Source: Tremella fuciformis (lineage: Eukaryota > Basidiomycota > Tremellomycetes > Tremellales > Tremellaceae). Taken from it: a stretch of 64,000 nt of DNA. This document shows positions 35,901 to 46,276 of the stretch, one piece after another. Numbering within the stretch: position 1 is the stretch's first letter; each line of letters opens with the position of its first letter. The position numbers and the translations under genes were made by a program. The DNA lies in contig CP136496.1 of assembly GCA_032768795.1 (NCBI GenBank), positions 1,054,001 to 1,118,000 of the forward strand. Reading direction: 5' to 3'. The notes below the pieces were generated by a model. The model saw only the letters and a list, made by a program, of their open reading frames with translations, was not told the DNA's origin and ran no database searches.

Positions 35901-38378
35901 GCAGTTGCCTCCTACATCTCCAAGTATGCTTCAAAATGCGAAAAACCATCCAACAACTTTGGCGAGATAATGCAGGCTATCTCAACCCGCCTGGAGCAAG
36001 AAACATCTTCACGAATTGTCTTCCAGAAGATGCTCAGCCGCATTGTCACCGAGAGGGATTACAGTGCTCAGGAAGTCTGTCATCAGCTCTTTGGTCGACA
36101 TATGATGTCTGCATCACGAGAGTTTGGCACACTCTGCATACTGGAAAAGAGACAGAGACGCCTGAGGCAGAGGCAGGAAGATGAGGGACTGGACCAAGGT
36201 GTGGAGGAGCAAGACTGGCACGATGCCTACTTGGCACGCCAGCCAGAGCATGAGGGCATCAGCCTGTACGAATGGTTTCAATTCTACCGGAAACAAGGTC
36301 GCAACGCCACTCGAAGGAAGCACCCAAAGATCATCATTCTCTGGCCGCTGTATTATCCATCAGACCCTCAGTCTGAGGATCACCAAAACTGGTGCCGGGC
36401 AAAGTTACTACTCCACCATCCTCATCGACACCCTTCAGAGCTCAAGCTTGATGACGAATCCTGGACAGAAGCTTTTTCTCGCTGTACTGAGGACCACCCA
36501 GAGGGGCACCAAGACACATTGCCCAAGCGACCCATCCGTCAACAACAGGGTGACAATGAAAACGACAGTGACTCAGAGTTTTCTGAGGGTGAAGAAGTCA
36601 ATGACCACGAGCTTGATGACTGGCAAGTTCTGGCTGGAATGGGCCCTCAGTTTGATGAAGATGGGTGGAATGGGCCACTGCTTGGAGCACGTGATATTGA
36701 TACTTCCCACGATTGGGAAGCAGTGGGGAGGGAGTGGGGATCAGATGGTATAGGAGAGAGGGCAAGCTACTTAGAAACCGAACGCAAGAAGGTGAGCAGT
36801 GGCCTACAATCCACTGCATACTGTGAGCTGACCAAGCAGTCTCAGCCTTCTGTAGCTCGCAACACTGTCGATCCCCAACTACTCAACACCACACAGCGCC
36901 TCATCTTTGACAAGGTCTTGCGCCATGCCAACCGTCTGCTCTCTGGAGAGTCAGTCCCTCAAATACTCCTCAACATCGATGGGACAGCAGGAACAGGCAA
37001 ATCCTTCCTCATTGACGCCATATCCCAAGCTCTTCAAGGGCTCCAATCTGGGCAGCACAACAATCTCGACTTCAGCACAAATCCCATTGTCCGCCGGCTT
37101 GCCCCCACGGGTGTGGCGGCATTCAACATTGCTGGTTCAACATACCATGCTGCCCTTGGTCTTGGAGGCTCAATAGAGGAAAGTCATGACAAGCTTGGAG
37201 AGGGAAAGCTTGCCAGCCTCCAGGAAGAGTGGCATGGGACACGATACCTCATCATTGATGAGAAAAGCATGGTTGGAAGGGCGGCCTTGGGGAGAATCAA
37301 CCTTGCTCTTGGTCAAATCTTTCCGTCGACAGCGTACTTGCCCTTTGCCGGTCTGTCTGTCCTGCTCATTGGCGACTTTGGTCAACTGCCCCCTGTGGGA
37401 GACACTCCACTGTACAACACTGCACGCTCGACAAAAACCTCCTATCTAGGCAGGCTCAGCAACATTGGCCGAGATATCTACCTTGCTTTCACTGAGAGCG
37501 TTCAGCTTGATGCTGTTATGAGGCAGGAAGGCTCCGACCCTACCACCACTGCCTTCAAAGCAACCCTTGCTCGCCTGCACACCGGGACACCTCAACAGGA
37601 GGACTACACCCTTCTGTCCTCTCGCTTCTGGGGGAACCTTTCCCCGGCATCTCAGCAGGCCTTTCAAGATGCTGTATGTCTTTGTGCAACAAAGCAGAGT
37701 GTCTCCGAGATCAACCTACACACTTTGGCTCGCTCTGGACAGCCTGTACTGCGCTCTCTGGCTCAGCACACAGGGGTAGGAGCAGCCCAGGCTTCAGAGG
37801 AACAGGCACAGGGGCTTGCTCCTGCTGTCTTCCTCATGATTGGTGCTCAAGTCATGCTTTCTCGCAACCTCTGGATCGAGCAGGGATTGGTCAATGGCAC
37901 CAGGGGCACAGTATATCAGATTGGGCTCTCACCATCTGAGCCTCCTCATCAATCTGTTCCTTCTGTGGTCATGGTCGCCTTCCCATCCTACACTGGACCA
38001 ACACCCTGGCACACCACAGACAACATACCACTGGTTCCCATTGTGCCCCATACAGCCAGATGGGAGACAACAAACGGGCAGCGGTGCTCTCGACGCCAGC
38101 TGCCACTGCAGCTTGCATTTGCTATCACCATACACAAATCACAGGGTATGACGCTGGACAAGGCAGTGATTGATCTTGGTTCAGCCGACTTCTCAACGGG
38201 ATTGACATTTGTGGCAATCTCAAGAGCAAGATCTCTGGAGGGCCTTGCTTTCAAGCCAGGCTTTGATTGGGCAAGATTGAACAGCTTGAACACAGAGAGT
38301 AGAAGGGGGGGAGTATCAGGACGTGTATTGGCAGCAAGGGATGCGTCTAGACGTCAGATGCTTCAGATGACAGAATAA
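32957..38378 (+). CDS. Helitron Rep/Pif1-helicase, copy 1
   Basis: Rolling-circle transposase of the RepHel type. Inferred introns are 34023-34067 (45 nt, in frame; removal restores NCMDPG-PSLQ before VEEMLL) and 34897-34936 (40 nt; joins HPRFR to [10 protein letters not shown]), giving about 1,778 residues from the Met at 32957. The N-terminus has several Cys-x2-Cys pairs (CSFC, CIKC, CQSC, CFKC, CSTC, CENC, CSRC), probably zinc-binding. The Rep domain has HUH motif HVH at 798-800 and two catalytic tyrosines in YISKYASK (958, 962). The Pif1-like SF1 helicase has Walker A GTAGTGKS (1314-1321), IIDEKSM (Asp1406-Glu1407), [25 protein letters not shown] and VAISRA. The true N-terminus may lie upstream (ATG 32865) behind another intron. 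No stop or frameshift: apparently functional. Confidence 0.93.
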
Positions 38379-38509
38379 ATGTATAGAGAAAAAGATGAAT
38401 GACAATGCATAGGTAGACTGAATAAAAGTTGATCAAGCATGACTCTGAGTGTTTGATGCATCAGCTGAATCTCAAGTTCATGGGGTGTATGCATGTCATT
38501 GTGCTCTCT

Positions 38510-39045
38510 CTAGCTACTAACACTACCTCTATCTGCCTCCATCTCCTGTCTGTAATCATCCCACACAGGATCATCAGCAGCAGGAGTTGGGGGATCTGAC
38601 CAGGTAGGAGGCTCAGGGGTGGGGGGAGGAGTGAAGAGAGGAGTTCCAGGTGGGCTTTCTCCTCCTCTGAGTGTTCTCATCTTCCTCAGCCAATCCAGCA
38701 TCCTACTTTTCCACAAGGGCAATCTGAAGGTCTGGGGATTGGTGACTGGACCATTGAAGCTACAAGTCAGCTTTGTGTCATGCCAAGAGAGAGCCTGACT
38801 CACAAGGACTTCACAACAGGTCTTTTGGGCACCCATGGCTTCTTCTCTCCATTGACTTTGCCTGACCCAGGAGGCAGGTAGGATTGTTGCTGGGGTGGGT
38901 GATAGGGAGAGTGTCTGACTGGCTGTGGGCGGCTTTGTTGAGAGCAGGAATGCTTGTGCTCATCATGAGGGTTGGGATGTCGCTTTTTTTGCTCTCTCTG
39001 GTGCTGCCTGAGTGCTTTTTTGAACAAAGCTGACTGGAAAGCCAT
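38510..39045 (-). CDS. Helitron accessory ORF, unknown function, copy 1
   Basis: Convergent to the Rep/helicase gene. Exons 39045-38804 and 38759-38510 with a 44-nt intron (GTGAGT, branch CTGAC, TAG) give 163 residues. The start is MAFQSALFKKALRQHQREQKK, followed by a His/Gln/Pro-rich stretch (HPNPHDEHKHSCSQQSRPQP). The second exon reads FNGPVTNPQTFRLPLWKSRM, then LDWLRKMRTLRGGESPPG and an acidic end (DDPVWDDYRQEMEADRG). I do not recognise a family. The start codon is only 96 bp from the element 3' end, so its promoter must overlap the terminal hairpin or lie in host DNA. It is intact in all three copies. Confidence 0.65.
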
Positions 39046-39097
39046 TCTGATGTAGATGTACAGATGAGAGATGAAAAGTCCAAAATTTTCCGGAGTC

Positions 39098-39107
39098 AGA
39101 GCTACGC
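39098..39107 (+). repeat. Helitron subterminal inverted repeat, 3' arm (copy 1)
   Basis: AGAGCTACGC, exact inverse partner of the sequence at 32596-32605. It sits four bases before the terminal hairpin. Confidence 0.85.
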
Positions 39108-39110
39108 CCC

Positions 39111-39141
39111 ATCGGCGACGCGCCACCGCCGATTTACCTAG
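39111..39141 (+). terminator. Helitron 3' terminal hairpin and CTAG, copy 1
   Basis: ATCGGCG (39111-39117) pairs perfectly with CGCCGAT (39127-39133) around a 9-nt loop, followed by TTACCTAG. This is the rolling-circle termination structure. The equivalents are 45522-45544 (copy 2) and 62779-62801 (copy 3, where sequence homology with copy 1 continues beyond it). Confidence 0.9.
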
Positions 39142-39476
39142 TTGTAGAGAGGGGAGCTTCTTTCCTGTCTAGCCTACTCTAGCTCTTTCGACTCGTCTCG
39201 TTCCTCTCCTCCTATCATCCGACAGCGACAACGCCGAGACTAGCAGCGAGCACAGCCGTCACCCCTTTCATCGGCACAGCACTTCTCATCTCTCACTGTC
39301 AAATATCCACGCATCCCCTCCATCGCTCACACGTCTCCTTTGTCTCCGTGTCCGACGGTCCGCGTGACCCCTCTCGAATCGTCTTGCGTCATCCCACAGA
39401 AGTGCAACAGCACTTGGAACCTGTCCGCTTCCCTCTCGCCACTCTCTGTTCTTGTCTGTCACATCCACGCCTAGCC

Positions 39477-40574
39477 ATGCCTGTGCAGCCGCCAGCTCCG
39501 CCCGTGTTCTACCGCTTCAAGACGACCGATGTGCTCGTCGGTGCGTCCCCGCCCCTCTCGCCTTACATTTGCATCAGAGCTGATCCCAGACTCGCTTGCC
39601 AACTTTGTGGTCAAGGCCCAGCGGGATGCTGTGGATAAGCGGGGCAAGTTCACCATCGCCCTCTCGCGCGGCACCCTCGCGGCCAACCTGCGCGGATTGG
39701 TAGGGCAGGAAAACGTCCAGTGGGATAAATGGTCAGTGATGATGCCATTGATGTGCATCAACATCTGTCCTCCGGGCGCTGACGCGCAGGGAGGTCTTCT
39801 TTGTCGACGAAGCCGCGGTCCCGCCCGAATCCCCCGACAGCAACTACCACTCAAATTACCTCTCGTTTCTCTCGCACGTCCCCATTCCCCCCGAGCAGAT
39901 CCACACCATCGACCCGGACCACCTGGACGACCTGGAAGAGCTAGCGGACGAGTACGAAAAGCAGCTCATAGGACACTTTGCAGCGAGCAATGCTGCGCGG
40001 TACCCGACGTTCGACCTCATGCTTCTGGGTATGGGAACGGAGGGCGAGACGTGCTCGCTCTTCCCTGGTCACGAGGTCCTAGAGGAGAAGGACGCATGGG
40101 TGTCGTATATCGAGGACGCACCCAGAGGGCCGAAGCGAAGAATCACCATGACGTGAGTGCCGAGTGGAGCGAGGTACCTACGGCCCGTTCGATGTTCTCG
40201 CCTCAGTGCCGGCTGTTCACTGCTGATCCGCAGAATGCCCGTCCTTACCCATTGCTACCGCGCAGTGTTCGTGGTGACGGGCGCCGAGAAAGCACAAATC
40301 CTACATGCCATCCTAGACGAGCCGGAAGCAGGCCTACCATGTTCAAGAGTCCGGCCTGCGTGCGTCTTTTCATCCGGCTTGAATACAGCTGATAAGCAGA
40401 GCACCTGGTCTTGTGTTCTGGTTTGCCGATGCCGACGCGGCGAGCGAGACGAAATACCCACCGACAACATTCCGATGGATCGACAACCAAAAGGAAGCAG
40501 AAGAAGCGGTCGAGGCTGCGAAGCGAAAGGCCGCCCGGCGGTTGGCCGAGGCCGCAGGCGAGGTCAGCGATTAG
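39477..40574 (+). CDS. 6-phosphogluconolactonase
   Basis: Hydrolyses 6-phosphogluconolactone to 6-phosphogluconate in the oxidative pentose phosphate pathway (cytosol, NADPH supply). Exons 39477-39540, 39578-39731, 39790-40152, 40234-40359, 40400-40574 give 293 residues. Blocks: [72 protein letters not shown] and, near the end, [10 protein letters not shown]. In most relatives the central block reads G-x-G-x-D-G-H-T-x-S-L-F-P; here D-G-H is E-G-E, an unusual change. Introns 1 and 4 use GTGCGT donors. Helitron copy 1 sits 335 bp upstream, and the first 856 bp of the gene are duplicated behind copy 3. Confidence 0.92.
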
Positions 40575-40758
40575 CCCGTCCAAGAGGGATAGTGCCACGC
40601 TTGACGATCCGTTCTATCGACTATACGGGATCCGGGATTTCCATGTATACGGGCTGCTCCATCAGCGAGAGCGAGCGAGCGGTTTCTGGTCTTTGGCGGC
40701 GCGGCCCATAGGGCCATGAGTGCCAGCGCAGATGCAGTGCAGATGCATATTATCTTTT

Positions 40759-42240
40759 CTAGTACTTGCAGTGGCCTCTCCATCTGGGAAACGCCACGAC
40801 GTCCCTCAAGTTGCCCACGCCCGTCACCCAGCTCACCCAGCGGTCCCACCCCATGCCCCAGCCCCCGTGCGGCGCCGAGCCATACCGCCTCAAATCAAGG
40901 TACCACCCGTACGCCTCTGCATCCAGTCCGTGCTCCTTCATCGCTCGCTCGAGGTGCTCCAGCCTGTGCTCCCGTAGGGACCCGCCGGCCATCTCGCCCA
41001 TCCCGGGAAAGAGGAGGTCGAAGCACGCCACGGTGGGTCGAGCCGAGTCGGCAGCCTCGGAAGGCAGCATGTAGAACGGCTTGAGCGCGCGCGGATAGTC
41101 GGTCACGAAGACTGGCCCATCCCTCGCCAACCACTTTTCGTGCTCGGACGAGATACCCTCTCCCCACTGTGTGCCGCCCCGCCCTGCACCGTCCAGCAGC
41201 CCGAGGGCCTCGGTGTACGTCATGCGCTTGAACGGCTGTGCGGCCACCCGTTCGAGATGCTCCAAGCCCCCTTGTTCCTCTGCACTATCACCGTCTTCCA
41301 TGCTGGACGCTATGCGCTCCATGTCGGCGCGCATCTGTTGAGCGCGCCGGCTGTCGCCCAGCATCGCACGCAGTGTATCTCGGATAGAAGCCTCCACCAC
41401 GTCCAGCAGCGCGTGGAGCGAGTGCACGAACGCCAGTTCCGCCTCGAGCATGTAGAACTCTGACAGGTGGCGCGAAGTCAAGCTTGGCTCGGCGCGGAAA
41501 GCGGGAGACAGCGTGTACGCCCGTCCGAGGGCGAGCGTCGGGCACTCGAGGTGCAGCTGGGCGGACACGCTCAGGTTGACAGGCCTGGGGAAGAATCGCG
41601 AGCCCTCGTTGCTCGACTTGGGCTCGGGCGCCGGCGCATCGTGCAGTGTGAACGTCTCCCCCGCGCCCTCGCAGTCGGAACTCGTCAGCACCGGCGTGTG
41701 CACATGCACAAACTCGTTCTCCTACCTCGTCAGCGCTGGCCGTGCCATTGCCGGCGGGCGCACCTCGAACCAGTCGTGCCAGTCGCGCAAGAGCCCGTCT
41801 CGCACACGCATCACCGCGGCCGTCTGCGTCGTGCGGAATCGCAGGTGTGCCAGGTCACGCAGGACAGGCGCGGGCAGGTGTTTCTTCTGCACGGGGTACG
41901 TCTCTGGATCGCACGCCCCAAGAATGTCCGTCTGGTCCACCACGAGCTCCACCGCCTGCCCGGCCCCTCGAGAGCGCACGAGCCGCCCGCTGAGCGATAC
42001 CGCCGATCCGTTGCTCAGCCTGGCGTCAGCACGCATACAATTTGCAAGCACGTACCCTTCCCGCGCGGCGGCGCCCTTGAATACCGCCTGAAGACGACTG
42101 GTCCCGTCGTCTACTTCTCCGAACACAACATTCTTGTGAGCCCTGACGGACCGCAGCCAACCTTCGACCTTGACCGTCGAGTCGATCGCCGAGCTGCTCG
42201 CTAGCAGCGACCTCAGAGTCGGACCGAGCCGCGCGGCCAT
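40759..42240 (-). CDS. Asparaginyl-tRNA synthetase, probably mitochondrial
   Basis: Charges tRNA-Asn; class IIb synthetase. Exons 42240-42056, 42019-41764, 41721-40759 give 467 residues. The N-terminus [18 protein letters not shown] looks like a short mitochondrial presequence, followed by the OB-fold anticodon-binding domain ([31 protein letters not shown]). The catalytic core has the [16 protein letters not shown] and [19 protein letters not shown] segments. Motif 2 is [21 protein letters not shown]. Motif 3 ([10 protein letters not shown]) departs from the usual GFGLGxER by an Asp-Arg pair. The length and lack of the eukaryotic cytosolic extension favour the organellar enzyme. Convergent with 6-phosphogluconolactonase. 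Confidence 0.88.
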
Positions 42241-42424
42241 CGCGACCACCGAGTGACGAGATGCAAAAGCAGAAACGAAATGTCGACTCTGAGGCGACTG
42301 ATTTTCGGTCCACCTCCACTTGTGTGCTGACTACTGACAGGTCGCTGCATACGAGTACAGCTAGCTCTACATCAAGGTCACTATGCGAGACAACATATAC
42401 TCAAATCTCCAAGATGTCCAATGC

Positions 42425-45293
42425 TCATGCCTCCACACCCACCTCCTCGGGCTGAGCGACAACGGTGCTCACTTCTCCCTCTCGGTACACATCAATTGGC
42501 TCTTCCGCCACCGCCACCTCGGCTGGCTGCTTTTCCACTTCTTCCTCCGCCTCCGTCTCTTCGGCAGTAATCGAAACGCCCAGCTTGGACGGCTCGTAAG
42601 TATGGTTTTCAAATGTCGGTAATGGAGGAGGAAGAGGCGAGGCAAAACCGGTCGACATGAGCGATTCTTGAAACGCGATGAGATCCCGGACAAGCTCGTC
42701 CATCATCTCGGACGAGCTCTTGTCGGCGGCAAAGTCTGGCGGTTCCGGCGAGTCCTCCTCCACCTCCATTTCCTCGCCTTCCTCTCCTGCAATCACCTTT
42801 CGTCTCTTGGCTTTCGGTGGCAGTGTTGACACGTCGATGCCCAGCACTACCGCGCGCTGTTTTCGTCTGGCCTCTTCGGCCTGTATTCTGCTGACGAAAT
42901 CCAGCATCAGTCTCACCCTCTTTCGCATCTCCGAAGTCGTGATCCGTTTCGGAGGATACTTTATCCTCGCCGGCGCCTCAAGTCTGCTGCTCATCTCGGC
43001 GACGACCTCTCGCCCTACCGATTCGTTGGAGAGAACAAGATTCCCTTTGTCGTCTCTCTCCTCCGAGAATGGGCCGTAGTGTTGGTTGTTGAAGTGATTT
43101 CGAGGGATTGACTGCAGGGTGCTCGCAGTGCGCACATTTAGCGCGGTGGGATGAGGGGAAGGGAGTAGGTCGGCAAACGCGGACAGGTGGTCCGGGAGAT
43201 GCCAAGAGAGGTTGTTCACGTCCACCGTGAACGCAGGTACAGCAATCAGGCCGTTGGCGATCGCGCCCTGTCGCCGTGTGCCATGCTCGTGCTGCGGCGG
43301 CGGGGCGGTCGGTACAGGTGTACTAGCGTTCTGCTTTCGCGAGGGGGATGCAGCCACCGCTGGCTGCCCAGGCATCGGCTTTGGGCGATATGTATACTGA
43401 TTTGGATGTTTGATCTTGCGCGAAGGACCGGGGCCACCAGGTTCGGGCGTTTCTAAAGTCAGCCTGATCCCTCTGACACTACCCACCTGCATCCTCGAGC
43501 TTTCGCTTCCCCTTGGCCCTTTCTTTGCCCTCCGCTCCTGGCGAGTCCTCCTTCTCCCGATCCTCGTCCTCAGTCTGCGGACCCATGGCTTCTAATCGAC
43601 TGGCCTCCAGCGCCGCCTTGACTTGCTCTTCGTATGCTGCGTCGCGCGAGTTCATTGTACTGCGCCGCTTCGCTGGTTGAGAGGGATGCGGGGGCGATAC
43701 CGATCTTTGTGGAGAGACGGACACGATCGACACCCTTCGCTTGTGTGTGGACGGCTTGTTCTTGTCGTCCTTTTTTCCAGATGAGACCGGTTTTCCATTT
43801 GACGATGGTGCTCTTCGGCCGCTTCTCCGCGCGTCGAGACTATCAACCGGGCTCGGTGCTTCCTTGCGATGGTGGGACCGGGGTGCCGCTCTAGCTTTCT
43901 CCCTAGCAGCGATATCCGCCCACATCTTTGATTGAGAGGGAAAGTGTTTATCGCTGCCTTGCGCGAGGTGTTTGAGGTCGTCTGGAGTGGGAGGCAGGAA
44001 ATTAGCTCTGCATGTCAGCGTTACTCAACCGTCAAACTCACGGATTCCGTCCCGAGCGTCGCAGCCACTTCCTCAATGGGCCGTGAAGATCTGGACGACA
44101 TTCCTCGCAATAGTATTCTGACGTCAGCCCGAGACTCGCGTCAAAAGCTCACCATCTGGAGCTTCCTCGTCCGCCCATATGCCCACACACGGACCATGCT
44201 GCCAGACATTGCATTTGTCGCACTGAATCATGAGGGGGTCGCCATCTGCTGTCAGCTGAGCGGAGCGTGTTCACTCACCCTCTTTCTGGCACACGCATCG
44301 AGTAACGTCGGGAACTCCCGCCTCTTCCTCATTCTCCTCCTCGGCCGGCTCCTCGTCACCCTCGTCCGTTTCTGTCTTGCCCTTCTTGCTCGGCCCCGAC
44401 CCAATCCTTCGCAGCTCTTCAGGCAAGAGATGATCGTCCAGCAAAAGCTGCTCCTCCCCTCTGCGCTTCCTTCCCTGCGACCGACTGACCGAATCGGCGC
44501 GATCGTCCGAGACGCCCGAGGCGGGAGTGTCTGCACCTGAAGCTGTTGGTAAGGAGAGAGCACTGGATGACTTGACAGGCTTGGCGCGCCCCGGTGTTGT
44601 TTCCTCCTCCTCATCGTTCGGCTCCAGCTTGACAGCAGGCTTGGCGGTACCAAACGACCTGACCTGCCGACTTCGACGGTAGGACTCCCATTTGTCGTCT
44701 TCTTCCATTCCCTCCTCTTTCTCCAGCTCTACAGGCATGTCCTCGTCCATATCGATGGCGGGCTCGCTTGCGGGCGGGGGCGTCAAGCTGGGAGCAGAGC
44801 CGCTAGGCAAGCTCGTCGCCTCTGTCTCGGGCTGGGGCGCGGTTTCGAGCACGGCGGCTACGGCCTCTTTGCTCTCTGACTCTGCCTCCTGTGCAGTGGT
44901 CGGTGTAGGGAGCGAGGTCGCTGTAGCTGGGGGCCGCACAGCTGGAGACCGCATGGGCGAATTTTTGGGGGAGTTTTTGGGCTGTTTAGGTGGCAGGGGT
45001 GGGAAGAGGGGCCCGCTGGAAGGCGGCAGAGGATTTCGACCTCGTGTCGAGCGTCGTGGAACGTCTGAGAGTCAGCTCAAGATCATGCGCTGCTGAGGCG
45101 CGTAAAATACGCCCCCCAACTGAGCAGCTGTTTGGAGAGAAGACCCACCATCATCATCGTCATCCATGGTGGGCGTGGTGCTCAGCGAGCTTTGACTGCG
45201 CATAGATCCTCTGCTGAGTTTCAGCAGCTCGTCCGGGGCTTGATCTTTGCCCGCAGGCAGAGGCGCCGGTCTGCGACGGCTCTCGAGCATCAT
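42425..45293 (-). CDS. PHD-finger protein, CTI6-like (Rpd3L histone deacetylase complex)
   Basis: Exons 45293-45149, 45064-44279, 44248-44153, 44117-44042, 44007-43487, 43452-42425 give 883 residues. A PHD finger (about 300-365) is completed only after splicing: TRCVCQKEG, then DPLMIQCDKCNVWQHGPCVG, then YYCEECRPDL, a full C4HC3 set. Such fingers read histone H3K4 methylation. The arrangement (acidic low-complexity N-terminal part, PHD, basic Ser-rich region, conserved C-terminal block ITTSEMRKRVRLMLDFVSRIQ) fits Cti6, a subunit of the large Rpd3 complex. The specific complex membership is inference. Intron 1 is 84 nt, the longest ordinary intron seen here. Helitron copy 2 is inserted 220 bp upstream of the start. 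Confidence 0.82.
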
Positions 45294-45609
45294 GCCCGAT
45301 AGGCTCGGGAGGGAGCAGGAGGTGTGGGCGACGGGCGAGTTGTGGGCGCTGGAGCTATGCTGCGTGTATATGCTGTAGGGGAGTCGACGGGTGGACGCGA
45401 TGAGATGTACAAGGCATTAGTATGCGCCAAATGAAGATACAGTGCGGTCGATGTTGGATGGGTAGGAAGCATGCGAGGAGAAGGGGGAGGCATGACGCCG
45501 GGCGGCGCACCAACTAGGTAAATCGGCGGTGGCGCGTCGCCGATGGGGCGTAGCTCTGACTCCGGAAAATTTTGGACTTTTCATCTCTCATCTGTACATC
45601 TACATCAGA

Positions 45610-46145
45610 ATGGCTTTCCAGTCAGCTTTGTTCAAAAAAGCACTCAGGCAGCACCAGAGAGAGCAAAAAAAGCGACATCCCAACCCTCATGATGAGCACA
45701 AGCATTCCTGCTCTCAACAAAGCCGCCCACAGCCAGTCAGACACTCTCCCTATCACCCACCCCAGCAACAATCCTACCTGCCTCCTGGGTCAGGCAAAGT
45801 CAATGGAGAGAAGAAGCCATGGGTGCCCAAAAGACCTGTTGTGAAGTCCTTGTGAGTCAGGCTCTCTCTTGGCATGACACAAAGCTGACTTGTAGCTTCA
45901 ATGGTCCAGTCACCAATCCCCAGACCTTCAGATTGCCCTTGTGGAAAAGTAGGATGCTGGATTGGCTGAGGAAGATGAGAACACTCAGAGGAGGAGAAAG
46001 CCCACCTGGAACTCCTCTCTTCACTCCTCCCCCCACCCCTGAGCCTCCTACCTGGTCAGATCCCCCAACTCCTGCTGCTGATGATCCTGTGTGGGATGAT
46101 TACAGACAGGAGATGGAGGCAGATAGAGGTAGTGTTAGTAGCTAG
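45610..46145 (+). CDS. Helitron accessory ORF, copy 2
   Basis: Exons 45610-45851 and 45896-46145, 163 residues, the same product as in copy 1. The start codon is 96 bp from the element end, which here faces the CTI6-like promoter side. Confidence 0.65.
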
Positions 46146-46276
46146 AGAGAGCACAATGACATGCATACACCCCATGAACTTGAGATTCAGCTGATGCATC
46201 AAACACTCAGAGTCATGCTTGATCAACTTTTATTCAGTCTACCTATGCATTGTCATTCATCTTTTTCTCTATACAT

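Larger units (their letters stand above)
32593..39141 (+). mobile_element. Autonomous Helitron, copy 1
   Basis: 6,549 bp, starting TCAGCGTAGCTC and ending TTACCTAG. It is flanked by A on the 5' side (32592) and T on the 3' side (39142), the canonical A^T Helitron target, with no target duplication. A 7-bp-stem hairpin lies 8 nt from the 3' end. It carries the Rep/helicase gene on its plus strand and a convergent small gene near the 3' end. Boundaries were set by where the three copies in the window stop matching each other. It is inserted between the LRR-RhoGEF 3' end and the 6-phosphogluconolactonase start (335 bp upstream of that ATG). Confidence 0.95.

Noticed and set aside
39050..39126. 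Longer accessory ORF starting inside the terminal hairpin (reads MARRRWG...)
   Set aside because: The first codon is GTG, not ATG, and the frame would run through the 3' hairpin. The ATG at 39045 is the first credible start.
32593..39141. Interpretation of the element as a retrotransposon or DNA transposon with DDE transposase
   Set aside because: There is no reverse transcriptase, integrase, LTR or target duplication; HUH/Y2 Rep, Pif1 helicase, TC/CTAG ends and hairpin define a Helitron.
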